Shown here: piece after piece, positions 50,433 to 58,836 of the stretch
Numbering within the stretch: the first letter of the stretch is position 1
Layout: the number at the start of each line of letters is the position of its first letter
Position numbers and translations under genes: made by a program
Assembly (NCBI GenBank): GCA_019415525.1
Contig: DXZA01000067.1
Span: forward strand, 380,204-444,203
DNA: 64,000 nt
DNA from: Tyzzerella sp.
Lineage (GTDB): Bacteria; Bacillota; Clostridia; Lachnospirales; Anaerotignaceae
Reading direction: 5' to 3'
The notes under the pieces: generated by a model
Database searches by the model: none
What the model saw: only the letters and a program-made list of their open reading frames with translations
What the model was told of the DNA's origin: nothing

Positions 50433-50918
50433 ATGAACAGCAGTCAGAAAACAGCATATTATGGTATATTTGCAGCATTGGCAATTATTATGGGATGGGT
50501 GGAAATGATGATACCTTTACCTGTGCCTGTGCCTGGAGTTAAAGTTGGTCTTGCTAATGTTATAGTTGTTATGGCTATGTATTATTTTGATAATAAAACA
50601 GCTTTAGGTATATCATTTATACGAATTGTAATATCTGGACTACTTTTTTCTGGTTTTTCCGGTTTTTTATATAGTGTTGCTGGTGCAATACTAAGTTTTA
50701 TAATTATGGTGTTGGCTAAAGATATAATTAAGTTTAATATATACAGTGTCAGCATATTAGGTGGAATTTGTCATAATATTGGTCAGATTGTCATTGCAAG
50801 TCTTGTTGTTAAGACAAATCTGTCTATTTATCTGCCTATACTTATAATTTCGGGGCTTATAACAGGGGCTTTAATAGGCATAATAGCAAAAAATTGCTTA
50901 ACTCTTGTTAAGAAATAA
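50433..50918 (+). CDS. Gx transporter family protein (HepS/component I-like)
   Basis: The 161-residue protein has about five membrane helices and the family pattern YYGIFAALAIIMGWVEMMIPLPVPVPGVKVGLANVIVVMAMYYFDNKTA, often annotated as heptaprenyl diphosphate synthase component I or Gx transporter. The fold is like ECF-type substrate-binding membrane proteins. It starts 26 bases after the NusG-II gene, so it is in the same operon. The substrate (a quinone precursor or similar) is unknown. Confidence 0.88.
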   Translation: MNSSQKTAYYGIFAALAIIMGWVEMMIPLPVPVPGVKVGLANVIVVMAMYYFDNKTALGISFIRIVISGLLFSGFSGFLYSVAGAILSFIIMVLAKDIIKFNIYSVSILGGICHNIGQIVIASLVVKTNLSIYLPILIISGLITGALIGIIAKNCLTLVKK

Positions 50919-51021
50919 TTTATTTATAGAAAATTATTTCATTTAGTGATAAACTATTTAAAATATAAACGTGATTAATATTAAAAAAACTTTAGTATAT
51001 GAAATAAGGAGGAGTTTTAAA

Positions 51022-52530
51022 ATGGCATTTTATTACAATGAACCTTCACGTACATTTAGTGAGTATCTTCTTGTACCAGGGTATTCTTCATCAGAATGTA
51101 TTCCAGCAAATGTAAGTCTTAAGACACCTGTTGTTAAATTTAAAAAAGGTGAAGAACCTGCTATAACAATGAATATACCTATGGTTTCTGCTGTTATGCA
51201 ATCTGTATCTGATGACAAAATGGCTGTTGCTCTTGCAAAAGAAGGCGGTATTTCATTTATATATGGTTCTCAGACAATAGAAAGCCAGGCAGCTATGGTT
51301 GCTCGTGCAAAATCATATAAAGCAGGATTTGTTGTAAGTGATTCTAATATTAAACCAGATTGTACTTTACAGGATATCTTAGACCTTAAAGAAAAAACTG
51401 GTCATTCAACAGTTGCTGTTACAGAAGATGGAACTTCAACAGGAAAACTTATCGGTATTGTTACAAGCCGTGATTATCGTATAAGTCGTATGGAAAGAAG
51501 TGTTAAAGTAAAAGAGTTTATGACTCCTTTTGAAAAACTTGTTGTTGCTCCAAAGGGAACTTCTCTTAAAGAAGCTAATAATATAATTTGGGACCACAAA
51601 CTTAATGCACTTCCAATTGTTGATGAAAATCAGCACCTTGTATATATGGTATTCCGTAAAGATTATGATTCACATAAAGAAAATGTAAATGAACTTCTTG
51701 ATGCATCAAAAAGATATGTTGTTGGTGCTGGTATAAACACAAGAGATTATGAACAGAGAGTACCTGCACTTGTTGAAGCAGGAGCTGACGTTTTATGTAT
51801 AGACTCATCAGAAGGTTTCTCTGAATGGCAGAAAATTACTATACAGTATATAAGAGAAAAATATGGAGATACTGTAAAAGTAGGTGCGGGAAATGTTGTT
51901 GACCGTGAAGGATTTATGTTCCTTGCAGAAGCAGGAGCTGACTTTATTAAAATCGGTATAGGTGGAGGCTCTATCTGTATAACAAGAGAACAAAAAGGTA
52001 TTGGTCGTGGACAGGCTACTTCTGTTATTGAAGTTGCTGCTGCAAGAGATGAGTACTATGAAAAAACAGGTATTTATATTCCTATTTGTTCTGATGGTGG
52101 TATTGTATATGACTATCATATAACACTTGCACTTGCTATGGGTGCTGATTTCGTTATGCTTGGTAGATATTTCTCTCGTTTCGATGAAAGCCCTACAAAT
52201 AAAGTAAATATTAACGGAAGTTATATGAAAGAATACTGGGGTGAAGGTTCAAGCAGAGCTAGAAACTGGCAGAGATATGACCTTGGTGGAGATAAGAAAA
52301 TGGCATTTGAAGAGGGTGTTGACTCTTATGTTCCATATGCCGGAAAACTTAAAGACAATGTTAATCTTACACTTAGTAAAGTTAAACATACAATGTGTAA
52401 CTGTGGTGCATTAACAATTCCTGAGCTTCAGAAAAACGCTAAAATAACACTTGTTTCAGCTACAAGTATTGTTGAAGGTGGAGCTCATGACGTTGTTCTT
52501 AAAGACAATAATATGACTGTAATTAAATAA
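51022..52530 (+). CDS. guaB: Inosine-5'-monophosphate dehydrogenase
   Basis: IMPDH oxidises IMP to XMP with NAD, the first step toward GMP. The 502-residue barrel has two CBS domains inserted (about 105-230: VTEDGTSTGKLIGIVTSRDYR and MTPFEKLVVAPKGTSLKEANNII). The catalytic cysteine lies in KIGIGGGSICITREQKGIGRGQAT and the flap follows (EEGVDSYVPYAGKLKDNV). The frame opens at 50971, but ATG 51022 after aaggaggag gives the normal start. A terminator follows. It is a single gene. Confidence 0.95.
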   Translation: MAFYYNEPSRTFSEYLLVPGYSSSECIPANVSLKTPVVKFKKGEEPAITMNIPMVSAVMQSVSDDKMAVALAKEGGISFIYGSQTIESQAAMVARAKSYKAGFVVSDSNIKPDCTLQDILDLKEKTGHSTVAVTEDGTSTGKLIGIVTSRDYRISRMERSVKVKEFMTPFEKLVVAPKGTSLKEANNIIWDHKLNALPIVDENQHLVYMVFRKDYDSHKENVNELLDASKRYVVGAGINTRDYEQRVPALVEAGADVLCIDSSEGFSEWQKITIQYIREKYGDTVKVGAGNVVDREGFMFLAEAGADFIKIGIGGGSICITREQKGIGRGQATSVIEVAAARDEYYEKTGIYIPICSDGGIVYDYHITLALAMGADFVMLGRYFSRFDESPTNKVNINGSYMKEYWGEGSSRARNWQRYDLGGDKKMAFEEGVDSYVPYAGKLKDNVNLTLSKVKHTMCNCGALTIPELQKNAKITLVSATSIVEGGAHDVVLKDNNMTVIK

Positions 52531-52536
52531 TTTATT

Positions 52537-52564
52537 TAAAGCCGGAATTTTCCGGCTTTTTTTA
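52537..52564 (+). terminator. Terminator after guaB
   Basis: AAAGCCGG-aatt-CCGGCTTTTTTT; perfect stem with T run. Confidence 0.92.
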
Positions 52565-52655
52565 TGTCTGTTTTTAGATAATATTGGGACAAGGGCATAA
52601 TTTTACTATTTTCTGACTATACTTTTATTAAAAGGCATATAGAGGAGGATTTTTT

Positions 52656-52913
52656 ATGACAGCCGAAAAAATACTTGAAAACAGATATACTGAAAAAGAA
52701 ATAATTGATGAAATAGAAAATATAAAATTACAGCTTAATAAAACAAAAATGAATTTTGATATGTCTACTGATGAAATTCTTATTGATAGCTATATTTATG
52801 AGATAATATCGCTCAATAAAAAATACCAGTATTTTTTGAGGCTGGCAAAGAAATATGGTATATCAGCAAAAGTGTTTAAAAAGCAAAAAAAATCTTTATG
52901 GAAAAACAAATAG
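52656..52913 (+). CDS. DUF2508 (YaaL-like) protein
   Basis: The 85-residue helical protein has the pattern ENIKLQLNKTKMNFDMSTDEILIDSYIYEIISLNKKYQYFLRLAKKYG. This matches the YaaL/DUF2508 family of Firmicutes, in which a helix pair ends in KYxFLLKxARK. It is directly followed by a BofA-family gene, the same pair (yaaL-bofA) as near the origin in Bacillus subtilis. Function unknown. The ribosome site gaggagga is strong. Confidence 0.8.
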   Translation: MTAEKILENRYTEKEIIDEIENIKLQLNKTKMNFDMSTDEILIDSYIYEIISLNKKYQYFLRLAKKYGISAKVFKKQKKSLWKNK

Positions 52914-52927
52914 GGGAGGTCTATTAA

Positions 52928-53176
52928 TTGGATTCTAACAGCATGATACATCTTATGCTTGTTATATGTTTTATAATACTTATGATAGTCTTGTTCTCTA
53001 AACCAATTAAATTTATATTGAAGTTTTTATTAAATGCAAGTATTGGATATATTTTATTTACAGTTATGAATTATATTGGATTTTCTATTGGTGGAAATAT
53101 TATTACCTGTACTGTATCAGGTATATTAGGTATACCGGGAATTATTGGAATACTTGCTATAAACACTCTAATTTGA
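52928..53176 (+). CDS. BofA-family protein (pro-sigma-K processing inhibitor-like)
   Basis: The 82-residue protein has two membrane helices (about 8-24 and 33-52) and the BofA C-terminal motif GGNIITCTVSGILGIPGIIGILAINTLI. BofA holds the SpoIVFB protease inactive during sporulation in Bacillus. In Clostridia the family is kept even where that pathway is absent, so function is less certain. The start is TTG after ggggaggt. It follows the DUF2508 gene by 14 bases. Confidence 0.88.
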   Translation: MDSNSMIHLMLVICFIILMIVLFSKPIKFILKFLLNASIGYILFTVMNYIGFSIGGNIITCTVSGILGIPGIIGILAINTLI

Positions 53177-53212
53177 GAATACGATTGTTGACTAAATTGT
53201 GGATAGATGTTA

Positions 53213-53351
53213 CTATAAAAAAGGATGTAGAAAAATATGTTCTATATCCCCAATCCTTTTAAATTTTAAAGTATATATCACTCCCGGAATAAGAAATCCC
53301 CGTTTCTTATTCTAAAAACTCATTGAATTTATTTTCAATGAGTTTTTTCTA
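53213..53351 (+). terminator. Hairpin-rich stretch before the rhomboid gene
   Basis: There are three inverted repeats in 140 bases: AAAGGAT/ATCCTTT-type arms (53220-53260), GAATAAGAAA-tccccg-TTTCTTATTC (53287-53312, perfect 10 bases) and AAAACTCATTGAA/TTCAATGAGTTTTTT (53326-53351). The last is a clear terminator. The first two may be part of a small RNA or a second terminator. Confidence 0.65.
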
Positions 53352-53370
53352 TATATAGAAAGGAATTTTT

Positions 53371-54414
53371 ATGAGTAATTTAATTAATGATTTTTGCAAT
53401 AATATAATATCTCAAGGTTTTTCAGAAGTTAAAATAAAATTTTCAGATAAAGAGTTTAATGAAAGAGCATTTATAAAGCCTGATAGCCCTGTTCTATACT
53501 ATGTATCAATAGGTGATGATAGTTTTAATGACTTTTATGAATATACCGCTCAAAAGGCTGATTTTTCCCAAAATATGTATAGTTCTCTTAAAACTACTTT
53601 ATCCATTGTCAGATGCAAAAGTGTAGTTTGTGTTAATATAATTATTGCAGATAATATTAATAGTGAAAAAATAGAATTTTTAAAATCAGCTGAAATATAT
53701 CCTGAAACAGGTCACTATAATATATGGTGGATATATGATAAATCAGAAAATAAGATATATACAGGAAAAAATCATCCTGATAAAATTGTTGGAATAGAGA
53801 ATATACTTTTTTATTCAGCTGGTGTAAAATCACAAGATATAAAAGAAATTAAAAAGCCGGAAGGTAATAATAAAATACCATTTACATTATCTATATGTTT
53901 TATAAATATAATAATATTTGCTATTATGATGATTATGGGAAAAAGAGAAGAATTTATACAGCTTTTCGGTAATAGTCAATATTATATATTAGAATATAAG
54001 GAATTTTATAGGCTTTTTTCTTCTATGTTTATTCATGCAGATGTATTTCATATTATTGAGAATATGATTTCTTTATATATATTTGGAGGAATGACAGAAA
54101 GATTTTATGGAAGCTTTGATACAGGTTTAATATATTTCTTTTCCGGAGCTGTTGGAAGTCTTATAAGTTTTGCTTTTGGAAACGGTATTTCTGTAGGTGC
54201 ATCAGGTGCTATATTTGGTCTTATTGCATGTATATTATATACCTCAAAAGTAAATAAAAACTCAGTTGAGGGTATAAATTATGCAACAATGCTTATTATT
54301 GTTATATTAAATATATCATCAGGTTTTATGATTTCGGAAGTAGATAATTTCTGTCATATAGGCGGATTTTTATCTGGATTAATAGTTTCTAAAATAGTAT
54401 ATAAAGTAAAATAA
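53371..54414 (+). CDS. Rhomboid-family intramembrane serine protease
   Basis: The 347-residue protein has about 170 soluble N-terminal residues without a recognised domain, then six membrane helices. Rhomboid marks are RLFSSMFIHADVFHIIENMISLYIFGG, catalytic serine in GASGAIFG (about residue 287) and catalytic histidine in FCHIGGFLSGL (near 331). It cleaves membrane proteins within the bilayer; the substrate is unknown. It lies right after a terminator and is followed by a 397-base AT-rich gap with DnaA boxes. Confidence 0.93.
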   Translation: MSNLINDFCNNIISQGFSEVKIKFSDKEFNERAFIKPDSPVLYYVSIGDDSFNDFYEYTAQKADFSQNMYSSLKTTLSIVRCKSVVCVNIIIADNINSEKIEFLKSAEIYPETGHYNIWWIYDKSENKIYTGKNHPDKIVGIENILFYSAGVKSQDIKEIKKPEGNNKIPFTLSICFINIIIFAIMMIMGKREEFIQLFGNSQYYILEYKEFYRLFSSMFIHADVFHIIENMISLYIFGGMTERFYGSFDTGLIYFFSGAVGSLISFAFGNGISVGASGAIFGLIACILYTSKVNKNSVEGINYATMLIIVILNISSGFMISEVDNFCHIGGFLSGLIVSKIVYKVK

Positions 54415-54437
54415 ACATATATTATCAACAGTTTTGT

Positions 54438-54658
54438 TGTGGATAAAATATGAATTATTATGCAAACGTATGTACTTATATATTATATATAAATGTTTAA
54501 AATTGTAAAAATATATAGTTATATAATTATAAAATTGTATAAAATATGTAATTAAAATGATATAATTTAATAGTAATGTAAAATAAAGTATATATATAAT
54601 ACAAATTTTATTATATTTTTAACTAATGGAAAGTTATCCACAGGGCTTTTGTGGATAA
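54438..54658. other. DnaA-box cluster outside oriC
   Basis: Perfect boxes lie at TGTGGATAA 54438-54446, TTATCCACA 54634-54642 and TGTGGATAA 54650-54658. The last two form an inverted pair with a 7-base gap. The gap 54415-54811 has no gene and is extremely AT-rich. Clusters like this titrate or regulate DnaA in other Firmicutes; the role here is inference. Confidence 0.75.
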
Positions 54659-54811
54659 TGTTAATAACTTATAAACAAATAAAACAAATATTTGATTTTA
54701 TAATATTTTTTATATTATATATTGTGTTATAGAATTAAATAAAATGTTGTAAAACAAATATTTTTATTATTTAATAAACAATTATTGTAGTGATAAGGTG
54801 GGAGGTATAAT

Positions 54812-55378
54812 ATGAGTATTGAAGCAGTTAAAGAAAGCTTGCTTGAAGCTGTAAAAACATCAGATTATTCTGATAGGGTTATAGTTTTTGGAGAGGGTGC
54901 TAATAATGCAAAAATATTTATGATTGGAGAAGCTCCTGGTGGAGATGAAGAAAAACAAGGACATCCTTTTGTTGGAAAGGCCGGTAAAAATTTAAGTGAA
55001 TTTTTAGATATTGTTGGACTTAAAAGAGATGAAATATATATTTCTAATGTAGTTAAAATAAGACCTTTTAATATTAGTCCTAAAACAGGAAAGCCTGTAA
55101 ATAGAACACCAAATAAATCTGAAATTGAATTCTTTTCACCATATCTTATGAGAGAAATAGATGAAATTAAACCAGATATTATAGTAACTCTTGGTAATAT
55201 ACCTTTAAGAGCTGTTTTGGAAGATAACAAGGCTGTTATAGGTGATTATCATGGCAAAATAACAGAATATAATGGTAAAAAGATTTTTGCTCTTTATCAC
55301 CCTGCTGCTATAATATATAATAGAGGTCTTAAAGATACATATTATGATGACCTTAATGAACTTAAAAAAATACTTTGA
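54812..55378 (+). CDS. Uracil-DNA glycosylase superfamily protein (family 4-like, no cysteines)
   Basis: The 188-residue protein has the family 4/5-like motif 1 MIGEAPGGDEEKQGHPFVGKAGKNL (about 38-62), the middle segment YISNVVKIRP and the final motif ALYHPAAIIYN (about 163-173). Family 4 enzymes normally carry a [4Fe-4S] cluster with four cysteines, one in NVVKCRP. Here the protein contains no cysteine and the position is Ile. It is a glycosylase-like fold without the cluster, and uracil removal from DNA is likely but not certain. It stands alone after a DnaA-box cluster. Confidence 0.85.
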   Translation: MSIEAVKESLLEAVKTSDYSDRVIVFGEGANNAKIFMIGEAPGGDEEKQGHPFVGKAGKNLSEFLDIVGLKRDEIYISNVVKIRPFNISPKTGKPVNRTPNKSEIEFFSPYLMREIDEIKPDIIVTLGNIPLRAVLEDNKAVIGDYHGKITEYNGKKIFALYHPAAIIYNRGLKDTYYDDLNELKKIL

Positions 55379-55405
55379 AAGATACCAAAAGGTATCTTTT
55401 TTTTG
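55377..55405 (+). terminator. Terminator after the glycosylase gene
   Basis: AAAGATACC-aaaa-GGTATCTTTTTTTT. Confidence 0.93.
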
Positions 55406-55567
55406 TTTTTATTTTAATACAATTAGTTAATATGTATTGTTTTTATTTATTTTTTCACTTTAAATGATACTTTATTTGCATTTTTTCACTATAATATCAC
55501 TAATATTGTATTTTTATACATACAATGAGATTAAAAAAGAAATATTAAATAATTTTATTAAAAACTA

Positions 55568-55596
55568 TTGACATTTTATTATTATAACTATATAAT
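55568..55596 (+). promoter_or_regulatory. Consensus sigma-A promoter of the candidate long RNA
   Basis: TTGACA (55568-55573), exactly 17 bases, TATAAT (55591-55596). Both hexamers are perfect consensus, among the strongest promoters in the window, yet no protein gene follows within 970 bases. Confidence 0.93.
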
Positions 55597-55602
55597 AAAG
55601 AC

Positions 55603-56284
55603 AAGATAAAGGAAATAAATCAAAGAACAAATTCACAATAATAAAAGTTTTTTATTTAATTTTTTAATCTTATTAAACAATTCCCAGGGATAATTTTTAT
55701 AATGATTGTTAAATGTTCGAGATTAAACGTTAATTTAAAATTGAGTTTGTATGATTTATAATTTTATCTTTGATTATATATTGTAAAGGTAATTAATTTA
55801 TATTAATCCAGTACAATTTATAAAAGGAGGAACTCGCTAAAAGAACAATGTAATTAATTAAAAGACCATTTAAAAACCGTAATCTTAATTGTTTAACTGA
55901 AAAGCCAAGAGGTTTTCGATACCTAAGTATTATGCAATATATAAGCATAGAATTATTAGAGGTTTTTAATCAGAAAAAGTAAAGAATACGTACATTGTTA
56001 ATTGAAGAGAGTCAATAAAATTTATTTTTTATACTTAATAAAATATATTTATACTAAAAAAGATAATATGATTTTATATATCGGATGTTGATACCGTAAA
56101 TATCAGTATTTGATAAGAGTATAGTCAATTATACTTATAATAAATATGGATATATTATTATTAAAATAAAAGATAATATAAAAAAAGGGGATAGTCCAAT
56201 GGAAGTGTTAGAACCAGTTAGTTCTAAAGAATAACCTTTGAATTTTGTGTAAAGAAACATTATTCAGAGGTTATTCTTTTTTTT
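55603..56284 (+). ncRNA. Candidate long structured noncoding RNA, about 680 nt
   Basis: The transcript would run from the consensus promoter to a strong terminator (AGAATAACCT at 56228-56237 with AGGTTATTCT at 56268-56277, then eight T). No supported coding frame lies in it. Long-range and local pairings are visible: AATCAAAG 55618-55625 with CTTTGATT 55768-55775; 55844-55851 with 55992-55999 (8 pairs); ATTGTA 55780 with TACAAT 55812; ATTAAT 55792 with 55802; TATGC 55931 with GCATA 55945; AGTATA 56118 with TATACT 56130; TTAGAAC 56208 with GTTCTAA 56221. It is next to a tRNA gene. Size, promoter, terminator and tRNA neighbour fit large ornate RNAs such as ROOL or GOLLD, but I cannot confirm the class. 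Confidence 0.7.
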
Positions 56285-56294
56285 GTAAAAAATA

Positions 56295-56331
56295 AAAGTG
56301 TTATAAATATAATTATTTATAACACTTTTTA
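56295..56331. terminator. Terminator after tRNA-Arg
   Basis: AAAGTGTTATAAATA/TTATAACACTTTT with T run on the minus strand directly after the tRNA 3' end. Confidence 0.88.
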
Positions 56332-56405
56332 TGTTCCCGACAGGAATCGAACCTGCGACCTACCGCTTAGGAGGCGGCCGCTCTATCCTACTGAGCTACG
56401 GAAAC
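56332..56405 (-). tRNA. tRNA-Arg(CCT)
   Basis: 74 bases on the minus strand: acceptor arms GTTTCCG/CGGGAAC (one G-U pair), D arm GCTCAGTAGGATAGAGC, anticodon loop CTCCTAA (anticodon CCT, codon AGG), T arm GGTTCGATTCC. CCA is not encoded. It is convergent with the candidate long RNA. Confidence 0.95.
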
Positions 56406-56574
56406 ATAATTCTTTATTATTTTAGGTATTATTTTGATTTTAGTCAATACTTTTATAATCAATTTTAATTATGTACTTGACAGAATATAAAATATACTTT
56501 AATCTACTAATGTGATGATGTGTTATAATATTTTTCGTTTTTAATAAAACATTTAATTTTAGGGGGAATTATTT

Positions 56575-57399
56575 ATGAAGAAAAAAATATTGGCGTTAGG
56601 TTTAACATTTGTTATGGCTATGGGTGTTTTTGCAGGTTGTGGAAATACTGAAACAAAAACGACAGAAGAAAACAATACAGAAGTATCTGAAGAATCAAGT
56701 CTTGATTATGATAAAATTATAGTTGGTCTTGACGATACATTTGCACCTATGGGATTTAGAGATGAAAACGGTGAACTTACAGGTGCTGATGTTGAACTTG
56801 CAAAAGCTGCTTCAGAAGTTATTGGTGTTCCTTTTGAATTTCAGCCTATTGACTGGTCTATGAAAGAAACTGAGCTTAATAACGGAACTATTGATGTTTT
56901 ATGGAATGGTTATTCAATAACAGATGAAAGAAAAGAAGTTGTAAACTTTACAGATGCATATCTTGAAAATAGACAGATTGTTGTTACAATGGCAGATAGT
57001 GATATAAATACTATTGCTGACCTTGCAGGAAAAACTGTTGCTGCACAGGATATGTCAAGTGCTGTTGTTGCCATAGATGCTCAGCCTGAAATTAAAGATA
57101 CTTTTAAAGAGCTTGTAACTTTTGAAACTAATGACCAATGTTTAAGAGACCTTGAAGCAGGTAGAAGTGATGCTGTTGTTGCTGATGAAATTCTTGTAAA
57201 ATATTATATTTCACAAAAAGGTGCTGAAAAGTATAAAATTCTTGAAGAAGACTTTGGTGAAGAAGAATATGGTATTGGTGTAAGAAAAGATGATACAGCT
57301 TTACTTGATGCTTTAAATGAAGCTCTTGATACACTTAAAGAAAATGGAACATCTAAAGAAATTGGTGAAAAATGGTTCGGTGACGACATCATCAAATAA
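56575..57399 (+). CDS. Polar amino acid ABC transporter, substrate-binding lipoprotein
   Basis: The 274-residue lipoprotein has lipobox FAGC (Cys near 22) and an SBP_bac_3 domain: YDKIIVGLDDTFAPMGFRDENGELTGADVELAKAASEVIG, GTIDVLWNGYSITDERKEVVNFTDAYLENRQ and LEAGRSDAVVADEILVKYYI. The aspartate/arginine pattern (VLWNGYSITDERK) is that of glutamine/histidine/cystine-type receptors. It heads a three-gene operon with permease and ATPase. Exact ligand unknown. Confidence 0.93.
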   Translation: MKKKILALGLTFVMAMGVFAGCGNTETKTTEENNTEVSEESSLDYDKIIVGLDDTFAPMGFRDENGELTGADVELAKAASEVIGVPFEFQPIDWSMKETELNNGTIDVLWNGYSITDERKEVVNFTDAYLENRQIVVTMADSDINTIADLAGKTVAAQDMSSAVVAIDAQPEIKDTFKELVTFETNDQCLRDLEAGRSDAVVADEILVKYYISQKGAEKYKILEEDFGEEEYGIGVRKDDTALLDALNEALDTLKENGTSKEIGEKWFGDDIIK

Positions 57400-57428
57400 T
57401 TTTTAAATTAGAAGGGAAACCACAGGTA

Positions 57429-58076
57429 ATGGACGTTATTTTTAATTATTTTGCTCAAATAGGTGCAGGACTTGAAGTAACACTTAAAGTTTTTGCTGTC
57501 TGTATTATATTTTCAATACCACTTGGTATTGTAATTGCTTTATGCAGACTCTCTAAAAACATTATTTTAAGAAAAATTGCAGAATTTTATATATGGGTAT
57601 TAAGAGGTACTCCTCTTTTACTTCAGATAATGTTTATATTTTTTGGACTTCCAGTAATGGGAATAAGTCTTGGAGATAACAGACTTATGTCAGCATATGT
57701 TCCTTTTGTACTTAATTATGCTGCATATTTTGGAGAAATATTCCGTTCTGGAATACAGTCTATTGAAAAAGGGCAAAGAGAAGCAGCCGCTATACTTGGG
57801 TTTACTCCTTTTCAGATTAATACAAAAATTATACTTCCACAGGTTTTTAAAAGAACATTACCTTCTGTTGGAAATGAAATAATAACTCTTGTAAAAGACA
57901 CTTCTCTTGTATATATAATAGGTGTTAATGATATTCTTAAGCTTTCAAAAGGTATTGCAAATAGAGATGTTACTTTGCTTCCTTTTGTTGTGGCTGCTAT
58001 AATGTATCTTGTTATGACATTTGTTATTACAAAAATTCTTGAAAAAGTAGAAAAGAAAGTAATTTATGAGGAGTAG
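57429..58076 (+). CDS. Polar amino acid ABC transporter permease (HisM/GlnP type)
   Basis: The 215-residue protein has about five membrane helices. The family start VIFNYFAQIGAGLEVTLKVFAVCIIFSIPLGIVIALCRLSK is present, as are WVLRGTPLLLQIMFIFFGLP and the EAA-type loop FRSGIQSIEKGQREAAAILGFTPFQINTKIILPQ, which contacts the ATPase. It forms the membrane channel, probably as a homodimer since only one permease gene is present. Its end overlaps the reading frame of the ATPase leader. Confidence 0.94.
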   Translation: MDVIFNYFAQIGAGLEVTLKVFAVCIIFSIPLGIVIALCRLSKNIILRKIAEFYIWVLRGTPLLLQIMFIFFGLPVMGISLGDNRLMSAYVPFVLNYAAYFGEIFRSGIQSIEKGQREAAAILGFTPFQINTKIILPQVFKRTLPSVGNEIITLVKDTSLVYIIGVNDILKLSKGIANRDVTLLPFVVAAIMYLVMTFVITKILEKVEKKVIYEE

Positions 58077-58083
58077 GTGTAAA

Positions 58084-58803
58084 ATGCTTTTAAAAGCTGA
58101 CGGTTTATATAAATCATTTGGTGGAAAATCTGTACTTAATGGTATAAGTTTAAGTGCAAATGCAGGAGAAGTAATTTCTATTGTAGGTAAATCTGGTGCT
58201 GGTAAAACAACTGTACTTAGATGTATTACAGGTCTTGAAACATGTGATAAAGGTACTATAATAATTGATGGTAAATACCTTTGTATGGAAGAAAATAGTA
58301 CTATGGTTCGTGCTACAAAAAATGAACTTTATGAAATAAGAAAAAGTCTTGGAATGGTTTTTCAAAACTATCATCTTTTTCCGCATCTTACTGTGCTTGA
58401 AAACGTTACACTTGCCCTTACAGAGGTTTATAAAATGCCTAAGGAAGAAGCAGTTGAAAAAGCTACAAAGATGCTTCAGAGGCTTGATATGGGCGAAAAA
58501 TTAAATAATAAACCATTTGAGCTTTCTGGTGGACAAAAACAAAGGGTTGCTATTGCAAGAAGTTGTGTTACAAATCCTAAATTACTTTGTTTTGATGAGC
58601 CGACAGCAGCTTTAGACTCTGCTCTTGTAATGGATATTGTAAAAATTATAAGAGACCTTGCAAAAGATGGTATGGGTATACTTATAATAAGTCATGATGA
58701 AAAATTTGTAAGAGATGTTTCTGATAGAGTTGTTGTAGTTGAAAATGGTGTTATTAAAGCTAATATGACATCTGAAGAATATGGAAAAACAATACGTGCA
58801 TAA
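58084..58803 (+). CDS. Polar amino acid ABC transporter ATPase (GlnQ type)
   Basis: About 239 residues with Walker A GKSGAGKTT, Q-loop VFQNYHLFPHLTVLENV, signature LSGGQKQRVAIAR, Walker B LLCFDEPTAALDS and H-loop IISHDEKF. This is the PAAT-family ATPase pattern. The frame opens at 58066, but ATG 58084 lies after aggagtaggtg. It powers import with the two upstream proteins. A terminator shared with the convergent thioesterase follows. Confidence 0.94.
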   Translation: MLLKADGLYKSFGGKSVLNGISLSANAGEVISIVGKSGAGKTTVLRCITGLETCDKGTIIIDGKYLCMEENSTMVRATKNELYEIRKSLGMVFQNYHLFPHLTVLENVTLALTEVYKMPKEEAVEKATKMLQRLDMGEKLNNKPFELSGGQKQRVAIARSCVTNPKLLCFDEPTAALDSALVMDIVKIIRDLAKDGMGILIISHDEKFVRDVSDRVVVVENGVIKANMTSEEYGKTIRA

Positions 58804-58836
58804 AAAAATACAGTCTTTAAAGACTGTATTTTTTTA
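58803..58836. terminator. Bidirectional terminator
   Basis: AATACAGTCTTTAAAGACTGTATT with A and T runs between convergent genes. Confidence 0.92.

Noticed and set aside
55603..56284. The long RNA as tmRNA, RNase P RNA, 6S or SRP RNA
   Set aside because: The tRNA-like ends of tmRNA and the conserved cores of RNase P, 6S and SRP RNAs were looked for by eye and not found.
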